Positions 20,847-27,088 of a stretch of 64,000 bases of DNA are shown piece after piece. Origin of the DNA: Ancylobacter radicis. Its GTDB lineage: Bacteria; Pseudomonadota; Alphaproteobacteria; Rhizobiales; Xanthobacteraceae. Numbering within the stretch: the stretch's first letter is position 1; every line of letters begins with the position of its first letter. Below the pieces are notes generated by a model. That model had not been told where the DNA came from. It saw only the letters and a list, made by a program, of their open reading frames with translations, and did not search any database. The stretch covers positions 434,001 through 498,000 of the forward strand of contig NZ_JAHCQH010000015.1 in NCBI RefSeq assembly GCF_018449475.1, in the 5' to 3' direction. Both the position numbers and the translations under genes were made by a program.

Positions 20847-21210
20847 GGCACGCCTCCTTGGCGGCATTGGCTCCTGCCAGGCAGCAGGGCTGAAGATCGG
20901 CGATCAGCGGGGCACAGATGTCCGGCTTTCCGCCGCAACAATCCTTCAGGATGAAGGATGCGAGATGACGCACCGCGTCCAGTCGAGCGCGGTAGATGAT
21001 GAGGCGGCTCCGGCGCTCCGCGACGATCAGACCGGCGCGGGCGAGAATGCCGAAATGGGCGGAGAGCGTGTTGTGCGGCACATCAAGCCGACGCGCGATC
21101 TCGCCGGCCGGCATGCCTTCGGGCTCATGCGCGATGAGCAGCCGGAAAACATCGAGCCGAGTCGACTGCGCGAGTGCCGCGAAGGCTATGAGAGCTTGAT
21201 CCGTGTCCAT
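20839..21210 (-). CDS. arsR: ArsR-family arsenic-responsive repressor (arsR2)
   Basis: A 123-residue winged-helix repressor with a cysteine-rich C-terminus: Cys91-Cys92, Cys99, Cys109-Cys110 and Cys121. This suits an As(III) sensor of the C-terminal-site class. The helix-turn-helix includes VPHNTLSAHFGIL. I place the start at ATG 21210; the 18 extra codons of the longer frame would be translated from the operator. Predicted -35 TTGATC and -10 TATCGT lie within a large inverted repeat and end at the ATG, implying a leaderless message. First gene of the arsR2-arsC-arsC-acr3 operon. Confidence 0.88.
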   Translation of the reverse strand: MDTDQALIAFAALAQSTRLDVFRLLIAHEPEGMPAGEIARRLDVPHNTLSAHFGILARAGLIVAERRSRLIIYRARLDAVRHLASFILKDCCGGKPDICAPLIADLQPCCLAGANAAKEACHV

Positions 21211-21247
21211 ATGTCGACGATATCCGACATATGGACACGGATCAAGC
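21194..21247 (-). promoter_or_regulatory. 23-bp perfect inverted repeat over the arsR2 promoter and start codon
   Basis: Arms at 21194-21216 and 21225-21247 are perfectly complementary over 23 bp, with an 8-nt spacer that itself contains GATATC. Read on the minus strand, the arm further from the gene supplies a TTGATC -35 box, and TATCGT at the spacer edge is the -10 box. The near arm contains the ATG and first five codons of arsR2. It is far longer than a usual ArsR operator, and in RNA form it could hide or restart translation. Confidence 0.7.
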
Positions 21248-21307
21248 ATCTTCGATGGCGACACTCTGTAGATGCCAACAGGGCCGAGTTTTTACCGGTC
21301 GCTGCGC

Positions 21308-22195
21308 TTAGGTCCCACGCGCAGCCAATGTCATCTCGGTGGCGCCTTCCATCACCGAAATATCGCTGAGGCGGGCCTTCAGGGCGGTGAGATCAAGGGT
21401 GTCCAGGGGAAGATTGACGAAGGCGGACATGCGGGCCGCGATCTGCCGATAGGTGGCCAGGAACGCGGCACGCAATTGCGCCTCGGTGCCGCCCGATGCG
21501 GTGGGATCGGCAAGACCCCAATGTGCCGTCAGCGGATGGCCGGGAAAAACCGGACAGCTTTCACCGGCGGCCGCGTCACAGACAGTGATCACGAAATCCA
21601 TCGGCTCGACGGCGCCGCCGGCGAACTCGTCCCAGCCCTTCGAACGCAGATCCTCGGTCGTGTAGCCGAGCGAGCGCAGCAGATCGAGCGCCAGCGGATG
21701 CGGCGCGCCGCGTGGGACGCTGCCCGCGGAGAAAGCACGGAAACGCCCGCGTCCCTCGCGGTTTAGCACCGCCTCCGCCATGATCGAGCGCGCCGAATTA
21801 TGCGAGCACACCAGAAGCACATTGTAGCGCCGCTCCGCCGGCTCGCCCGGTCGCAAGCGCGGAAATCCCGCCCCTTCGTCCGCCGACCTCGGCAATTCCC
21901 CAAGCAGCAGATCAAGAATCGACGCCGCCCGCCCGGCTCTGGCCGAATAGATGATCGACCGCCCTTCGCGGCGTGAGGCCACCAGTCCCGCCCGCTCCAA
22001 TTGAGCCAGATGGGTCGACATCGTGTTGTGCGGGACCGCCAGCAGGCGGGCGACATCCCCCGCATTCAACCCGAAGGGCGCGTAGCGCAGCAACAGGCGG
22101 AAGGCGTCGAGCCGGGTCGACTGGGCCAGCGCGTCGAACATCGCGACAGCATCGTCCGACAACAGCCGCTTCACATCCCTCGCCTCACCCTGCAT
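21308..22195 (-). CDS. ArsR-ArsC fusion protein
   Basis: A 295-residue two-domain protein. Residues about 13-100 form an ArsR winged helix (FDALAQSTRLDAFRLL, VPHNTMSTHLAQL). After a linker rich in Pro, Gly and Glu, residues about 124-285 form a thioredoxin-type arsenate reductase with phosphate loop Cys130-SHNSA-Arg136 and a second Cys pair in VCDAAAGESCPVF. The ArsR part has no cysteine, so As(III) sensing by a usual thiol site is unlikely in that domain. I start at ATG 22195; the longer frame to 22366 crosses the promoter. It lies upstream of arsR2-arsC, which encode the same two domains separately. Confidence 0.85.
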   Translation of the reverse strand: MQGEARDVKRLLSDDAVAMFDALAQSTRLDAFRLLLRYAPFGLNAGDVARLLAVPHNTMSTHLAQLERAGLVASRREGRSIIYSARAGRAASILDLLLGELPRSADEGAGFPRLRPGEPAERRYNVLLVCSHNSARSIMAEAVLNREGRGRFRAFSAGSVPRGAPHPLALDLLRSLGYTTEDLRSKGWDEFAGGAVEPMDFVITVCDAAAGESCPVFPGHPLTAHWGLADPTASGGTEAQLRAAFLATYRQIAARMSAFVNLPLDTLDLTALKARLSDISVMEGATEMTLAARGT

Positions 22196-22280
22196 CACGT
22201 CACCCTGCTTTCGTTTCAGCTTCCGCTCTTGAACGTCGCCCCCACCAGCGGCTCGGGGAGCGGACCGCGAGCCGGACGAG

Positions 22281-22308
22281 AAAATAACGGCGCGTGGAGC
22301 ACTCTCAA
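22281..22308 (-). promoter_or_regulatory. Predicted promoter of the ArsR-ArsC fusion gene
   Basis: On the minus strand TTGAGA (22308-22303) and TATTTT (22286-22281) are separated by 16 bp, about 85 bp upstream of the chosen start codon. The stretch 22196-22594 otherwise contains no gene I can support. No strong palindrome like those at arsR1 and arsR2 was seen here. Confidence 0.45.
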
Positions 22309-22570
22309 AGCTCGATCTGTCGGGATTAACCGACGAACCTGCAAGGACACTGTACGACGCTTCCATGACGCGGGGTCGTAACCACGCCGCTGGTTCGCCG
22401 CGCCGTGTCGTCGTTGAGAGCCCCGGTAGAAGGATTGAGCCTAACGCGCCAGAAAGTGCGGCATCGCCCCCCCAAATGGAAGCCGATCACCACGCGGGCC
22501 CGCAGCAGGACCAGATGGTAACGATTCCTGCCGGATGGCGGCCTGCGTTCTTATTTATGAAAATTCAGAA

Positions 22571-22592
22571 ATCTCTTATTCTTCAAAGAGAT
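22571..22592 (-). terminator. Weak hairpin terminator after tRNA-Arg
   Basis: Immediately downstream of the tRNA on the minus strand, ATCTCTT (22592-22586) and AAGAGAT (22577-22571) can form a 7-bp stem with an 8-nt loop. It is followed by a T-rich but interrupted tail (TTCTGAATTTTC). It is a plausible transcription end for the tRNA gene, though the stem is AT-rich and the U-tract imperfect. Confidence 0.4.
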
Positions 22593-22594
22593 AG

Positions 22595-22671
22595 TGGCGC
22601 GCCCGAAGAGATTCGAACTCCTGACCCCCAGATTCGTAGTCTGGTGCTCTATCCAGCTGAGCTACGGGCGC
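22595..22671 (-). tRNA. tRNA-Arg (anticodon ACG)
   Basis: A complete 77-nt tRNA with CCA encoded. The acceptor arms GCGCCCG and CGGGCGC pair over 7 bp with a G discriminator. The D-arm includes AGCTCAGCTGGATAGAGC, and the T-arm contains GTTCGAATC. The anticodon loop CTACGAA is closed by CCAGA and TCTGG, giving anticodon ACG (reads CGU/CGC arginine codons after A-to-I editing). Its 3' end faces the arsenic cluster, whose first gene starts 400 bp away, so this tRNA could be an old integration site, although no integrase or duplicated 3' end was found. Confidence 0.97.
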
Positions 22672-22803
22672 CCGGCTTCCCGAGGGAAGCGTTTCGCGGC
22701 ATGTGCTGCCAGCGAGGGCCGTCTGCTACCCCGTTTCGGCGGAGGATGCAAGACGTTGTCGTGTCATAGATGACTGTCCACAGGCTTATCGGCAAATTAC
22801 CGG

Positions 22804-24144
22804 TCAGCGGATCTCGAAGGGGAGATTGGCGGTGGCGGCGGCGCCGCGGCTGTCCAGCACCTCGACGAACAGGCGATAATGGCCGGCGGCGAGGCCGCCG
22901 ATGCGGGCGCCGGTGGGGCCGGCGGTGCTGATGGCCTCGGGATAAGCCTTTGGCAATGCTTCAGGATCGCCGCCGATGCCACGCGCCCGGCTTTCCGCCA
23001 TGACGGTCCAGCGGACCTCGATCGGATCACCATCCGGGTCGAGGGCGTCGAGGGTGACGGCACCGCCTTCCGGGCCCCAGCTGGCGAAGGGGGCGCTGGG
23101 ATCGGCGGAGAGGCGCAGGGAGGCGATGCGGGGCGCGTGGTTGCCGTCCGGTGTCGTGCCGCCCCAGGATTCCGCCATGGATTCAAGGGGTTCGGTCCAT
23201 TCTCCTGTCGGCAGGAACAGGCTGTGGAAAGTCGGCGTGACCTCTTGCTTCTGCCCCCAGAAAAACGTCACGGCACCCGCCTGCTGATCGCCTAACGCCT
23301 TGAGATAGCGACGGAATTGAATCGACTTCTGGGTCGATGAGGGCTCGAAGGGGGCGCCCCAGGGGGTGGTCGCGGCCTGCCATTGGCCCAAAGCGCCCAT
23401 CTCGGCGATGACGATCGGGCCGGTCCAGCCTTGCCCGCGGGCCCGCTCCGCGACGGAAAAAAGCGCGTCGCCATAAGAGTTTATGCCGAGCACGTCGATG
23501 GAGGGGGCGGCTTGGCGCAGGTGAGCTGCCTTGTCACCGCCGATCTCGGCGAGCACCGCCATGGTCGGGTGATCCGGGTCCAAGCCCTTGACCATGCTGG
23601 CGATTTTCTCGATCTCCGGCCAGACGCCGGCGGGATCGGCGAGATCGACCTCGACCTCGTTGCCGATGCCCCACATCAGCAGCGCCGGATGATTTTTGTA
23701 TTTATTGACAAGGGCTTGCAGCTCGTCGCGCTGGCGGGCGACAAAAGCGGCGTCGCCATAATCGGCGCCCTGCCGGGGCTGGCCGACCCAGAGGCCGACA
23801 ATGACCTTGAGACCGGCCGCCTGTGCCGCGTCGAGCAGCGCGCCGGGGTCGCCGCCATAGGAGCGGACGGTCGTCGCACCCAATGATTTCAACAGGTTGA
23901 GACGCCCCTCCCCGGCCGCGCCGCGCACCGCGAAGGGCGCCCCATCGACCTCGATCGCACGGCCGGCGACCGTGACCTCGGCGGCGGCCGCCGGCCGGAG
24001 CGTCAGTGCAGTGAGGTGGACGATCAGGCCAGTGAGAACGAGCGGGAGGGCAATGAGACCGCGACGGCGCCGCCCACGCGAGGCCCCGGCCGGGACGACC
24101 GACGGAGCGCCCGCCTCCCCCACTCCGTTCCGCCGCTCACCCAT
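22804..24144 (-). CDS. Exported glycoside-hydrolase-like TIM-barrel protein
   Basis: A 446-residue protein. A basic start followed by a hydrophobic stretch (about residues 29-54, ending PAAAA) acts as a signal peptide or anchor. The middle resembles the catalytic barrel of glycoside hydrolase family 2 or the related beta-glucanosyl enzymes: an acid/base Asn162-Glu163 in WGIGNEVE and a nucleophile candidate Glu248 in VIAEMGA. The last 100 residues look like an immunoglobulin/PKD-type domain. The start ATG 24144 overlaps the histidine kinase stop by eight bases, so the two are translationally coupled. The substrate is unknown. Confidence 0.7.
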   Translation of the reverse strand: MGERRNGVGEAGAPSVVPAGASRGRRRRGLIALPLVLTGLIVHLTALTLRPAAAAEVTVAGRAIEVDGAPFAVRGAAGEGRLNLLKSLGATTVRSYGGDPGALLDAAQAAGLKVIVGLWVGQPRQGADYGDAAFVARQRDELQALVNKYKNHPALLMWGIGNEVEVDLADPAGVWPEIEKIASMVKGLDPDHPTMAVLAEIGGDKAAHLRQAAPSIDVLGINSYGDALFSVAERARGQGWTGPIVIAEMGALGQWQAATTPWGAPFEPSSTQKSIQFRRYLKALGDQQAGAVTFFWGQKQEVTPTFHSLFLPTGEWTEPLESMAESWGGTTPDGNHAPRIASLRLSADPSAPFASWGPEGGAVTLDALDPDGDPIEVRWTVMAESRARGIGGDPEALPKAYPEAISTAGPTGARIGGLAAGHYRLFVEVLDSRGAAATANLPFEIR

Positions 24145-25693
24145 GCGAGCGGGCGGCGCGGTGGGCATCGAGATCGACCGGCCGGTCGGGCACGCGCAGC
24201 TGGAAGGTGGCGCCGATGGTGCCGGGCACGAGCTGGACGCCGCCGCCATGGGCCTGCATCAGCTCGGCGGCGATGGCGAGGCCGAGGCCGGTGCCGCCGC
24301 GCCGGGCGGACCCCTGGAAGGCCTCGAACAGATGCGCGCGGGCACGCTCGGGCACGCCGGGGCCGGTATCGGCCACCTCGATGATGGCGATGGTGCCCTC
24401 GCGCCGCCCGGTGATGCGGATCTGGTCGCGAATCGGGTCGTTCGGGGCGCGGGCGGACAGCGCCTCCATGGCGTTGCGCGACAGGTTGAGCAGCACCCGG
24501 AACAGCTGGTCCGGGTCGGCATCGACCTTCATGCCGCGCTCGATCGAGGCCACCCAGCCGATGGAAGGGGCCTCCTCGCCGGTGCCGCCGAGGCCCAGCG
24601 TGTCGCGCACCTCCGCCACCAGCGGGCCGAGCGGCACCATGCGGCGCTCCGGCGGGGGCTCCTGCGCCCGGCCATAGGCCAGCGTGTGCTGGCAATAGGC
24701 GATGGCACGGTCGAGCGCGGCCTCCAGCTTGGGGGCGAAACGCTGCACCGCCGGGTCCTGAATATCGGCCAGACGGTCGGAGATGAGCTGGACGGAGGCG
24801 AGCAGGTTGCGCAGATCGTGATTGATCTTGGAGACGGCGAGGCCGAGCGCCGCGAGATGGCTTTTCTGCTGCAGGGTCTCGCCGATCTGCTGCTGCATGA
24901 CGACGAATTCGCGCTCGGCGAGGCCGATCTCGTCCATCCGCTCGGGCGGGCCGAGCACCGGCACCGGCACGGCCGGGTTCTCGCGAAAGGCGATCATGCG
25001 CTGGGTGAGGCGCCGCATCGGCCGCACGAACATCCAGGCGAGGCCGAGATAGACCAGCGCCCCGGTAAGCGCGGCGATGACCAGCGACACCAGCAGGATG
25101 TTGCGGGTGAAGCGCATCATCGCCTTGCGCAGCGGGGTCTCGTCCAGAACGATCTCGACGAAGCCGTCGCCGCGCGGCGGATTGCCGACGACGCGGATAA
25201 TCCGTCCATCGGAGGCGGCCAGGGTGTCGAACGCCTCCGACACCGCCTGGAGCGGGTCGACGTCGCGCAGATCGACATGCAGGTCGACTTCCGGCGGCAT
25301 CTCGCTGGAGGCGAGCAGGCGGCGCGTATCGTCCCGCTTCAGGGCGACGGTGATAGCGCCGACGCTGCCGAGCAATTCGCGGGTGAGCTGCGGGGGAATC
25401 ATCCCGTCGGGCGCCGCGTCCAGCACCAGCGCCGCCGTGCGGGCAGCGGCCAGCCGGTCGGACAGCCAGTTGACGCGGAAGGAGGCGACCGCCGGGACGA
25501 TGATCAGCACCTCGGCCAGCAGCACGAAGGCAAGGGTGAAGGCCAGCAGCTTGCCGGACAGGCCGAGATGGCGGGGAATCGGCGCACGGGCGCCAAGGCG
25601 CGGCGTGGTGCCCGCCCGGCGCGCGCCATCGCTGGCCGCCCGGCTGTCGGGCAGGCCCGCCGCGTCGTTCAGGCGCTCCAGCCGGTCTTCCAT
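24137..25693 (-). CDS. Membrane sensor histidine kinase
   Basis: A 518-residue kinase with two membrane segments (about 47-72 and 197-222) flanking a periplasmic sensor of roughly 125 residues. A HAMP-like linker, a H-box with His292 in SKINHDLRNLL, and a C-terminal ATPase domain follow. The ATPase domain carries N-box NLSRNAMEAL, G1 DTGPGVP and G2 GGTGLGL. I start at ATG 25693 (ribosome site AGAAGGGG) rather than 25735. No response regulator is adjacent. The gene downstream and overlapping encodes an exported glycosidase-like protein, so the sensor may respond to an envelope glycan. Confidence 0.85.
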   Translation of the reverse strand: MEDRLERLNDAAGLPDSRAASDGARRAGTTPRLGARAPIPRHLGLSGKLLAFTLAFVLLAEVLIIVPAVASFRVNWLSDRLAAARTAALVLDAAPDGMIPPQLTRELLGSVGAITVALKRDDTRRLLASSEMPPEVDLHVDLRDVDPLQAVSEAFDTLAASDGRIIRVVGNPPRGDGFVEIVLDETPLRKAMMRFTRNILLVSLVIAALTGALVYLGLAWMFVRPMRRLTQRMIAFRENPAVPVPVLGPPERMDEIGLAEREFVVMQQQIGETLQQKSHLAALGLAVSKINHDLRNLLASVQLISDRLADIQDPAVQRFAPKLEAALDRAIAYCQHTLAYGRAQEPPPERRMVPLGPLVAEVRDTLGLGGTGEEAPSIGWVASIERGMKVDADPDQLFRVLLNLSRNAMEALSARAPNDPIRDQIRITGRREGTIAIIEVADTGPGVPERARAHLFEAFQGSARRGGTGLGLAIAAELMQAHGGGVQLVPGTIGATFQLRVPDRPVDLDAHRAARSHG

Positions 25694-26257
25694 CGGTCCC
25701 CTTCTCGCCACGGCCGGAGCCGGGCCTTTGATCATACACCCGCCGGCGCCGCCCGCCCCCGCGCGAATCGCGCGCGCATGGCACGGCGGGAATGCGGCGG
25801 CGGCACGGCAATTCTCATTGGCACGTCGTTTCCCGCGGGACGGATCTCGCGAAAGAGCCGATCCCCGGAAATACGCGGCGCCCCGCCCGCTGGATGCCGG
25901 GCGGCGGCCTTACGCGCCCGGAAATCGTCAGCGGACAACGCCCGCGTCCTTTCCCTCATCTATGGCGTCCCGCGCCCCGCACCAGAGCCCGCGCGCTTTT
26001 CGCGTGCGGGTTCCGCCGAAAGCAGCAGAACGGGAGCCACTGGGCCCCGCGCTGTCGGGCGCCCGCCCCCGCTCCGGCGGCAGGCGGACCGCCCGAGCGG
26101 GGCCATCACCCGAAGCGTGACGCGCCGTAACGAGGGGTGACGCGCCAGCATTGCGCGGGGATTGCGCGGCAGCCGCCATGGCCTCACCATCCCCAGCGAA
26201 TGCCGGCCTGCCCGCCGCAGGCGGCGACGCGGGCCCGACGCGCCGCAGCACGTCAAC

Positions 26258-26312
26258 TTGCACCATGTCGACTTGCAGTACGCCCACTTCCAGCAGCACG
26301 CCCACTTCCAGA
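26258..26312. repeat. Short tandem ACTTSCAG repeats upstream of the rpmH promoter
   Basis: Four imperfect copies of an 8-bp word lie in a row on the plus strand: ACTTGCAC, ACTTGCAG, ACTTCCAG and ACTTCCAG, spaced 15, 15 and 18 bp apart. They end just before the rpmH -35 box. The 786 bp from 25694 to 26479 hold no convincing protein gene. Other parts carry simple direct repeats such as GTGACGCGCC twice near 26117-26150. The ACTTSCAG array could bind a regulator or be neutral sequence drift. Confidence 0.4.
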
Positions 26313-26341
26313 TTGACTCGGTCCGGCGCCGCCCCTATAAG
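26313..26341 (+). promoter_or_regulatory. Housekeeping promoter of rpmH
   Basis: TTGACT at 26313-26318 and TATAAG at 26336-26341 are separated by exactly 17 bp, a near-consensus sigma-70 promoter by alphaproteobacterial standards. It lies 139 bp upstream of the rpmH start codon, leaving a leader of about 130 nt. It probably drives rpmH-rnpA-yidC-engB. Confidence 0.7.
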
Positions 26342-26479
26342 CCGCCCCAACCTCGGCTGCCCAGCGGTCGGGTTGTCCCCCGCCTATGCGCAGTTGCGCC
26401 GCGACAGGTTTCGCGGCCGGCCGGATGCGGGACGGCATCCCGGTTCGGGCGGCGTCAATGAAACAGCGGAGAGATACCC

Positions 26480-26614
26480 GTGAAGCGCACTTATCAACCG
26501 AGCAAGCTCGTGCGCGCCCGCCGGCACGGCTTCCGTGCGCGCATGGCGACCCGCAACGGCCGCAAGATCATCAATGCCCGCCGGGCCCATGGCCGCAAGC
26601 GCCTGTCCGCCTGA
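26480..26614 (+). CDS. rpmH: 50S ribosomal protein L34
   Basis: A 44-residue basic ribosomal protein, [20 protein letters not shown] at the N-terminus, the standard L34 sequence with the usual KRTYQPS opening and the [10 protein letters not shown] core. The start is GTG 26480 with GGAGAGA upstream; the gene is too short for many ORF finders. It is the first gene of the conserved rpmH-rnpA-yidC-engB block. Length is exactly as expected. Confidence 0.97.
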   Translation: MKRTYQPSKLVRARRHGFRARMATRNGRKIINARRAHGRKRLSA

Positions 26615-26677
26615 TATCGTTTCGCGGCCCCTAATGGCTGGGGCGCGCGGCCCTGCCGCCTGAGGATCGGCGCCTTC

Positions 26678-27088
26678 ATGCACCGGCTCGTCACGCGCAA
26701 GGACTTTCTGGCCGCAGCCTCCGGGCTGCGCGCCAATTCCGGCCCGCTGCTGTTGCAGGGCCGTGACCGCGCCGACGCGGCGCCGCCCCGAATCGGGCTC
26801 ACCGTCACCAAGAAACATGGCAATTCCGTCGTCAGGAACCGCATTCGTCGGCGCCTGCGCGAAGCGGTGCGCGAGGCCCTGCCCCGCGCCGGGCGCGACG
26901 GCTTCGATTATGTGATCGTCGCCCGGCGTGCCGCGATGACCGTGCCGTTTTCCGACCTTATCAACGACATAGAGCGGGGCATCGCCCGCCTCCACTCAGG
27001 AAGCCGGCGCCGGCCGGCTGCCGCGACGCCCACCCATGCGCCGCTGCCCAAGGCCGCCTCGACAGAGAGAACTGCCCATGACCAGTGA
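26678..27088 (+). CDS. rnpA: Ribonuclease P protein component
   Basis: A 136-residue basic protein that binds RNase P RNA for tRNA 5' processing. It shows the RnpA RNR signature region KKHGNSVVRNRIRRRLREAVRE (residues about 47-68, given here in part as NSVVRNRIRRRLRE). The C-terminal 25 residues are a low-complexity tail beyond the usual domain. It starts 63 bp after rpmH and its last 11 bases overlap the start of yidC. A yidD gene, often found between rnpA and yidC, is absent here. Confidence 0.93.
   Translation: MHRLVTRKDFLAAASGLRANSGPLLLQGRDRADAAPPRIGLTVTKKHGNSVVRNRIRRRLREAVREALPRAGRDGFDYVIVARRAAMTVPFSDLINDIERGIARLHSGSRRRPAAATPTHAPLPKAASTERTAHDQ

Noticed and set aside
14387-22671. Arsenic cluster as an integrated mobile island with tRNA attachment sites
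   Set aside because: No integrase or second copy of the tRNA 3' end was found in the window, so an island boundary cannot be claimed.
24145-24249. Extended start of the glycosidase-like gene into the histidine kinase
   Set aside because: Low-complexity antiparallel sequence; ATG 24144 overlaps the kinase stop and leads directly into the signal peptide.
26117-26480. Chromosome replication origin near rpmH-rnpA
   Set aside because: rpmH lies beside dnaA in many bacteria, but no dnaA, dnaN or DnaA box cluster is present; in this order the origin is usually elsewhere.
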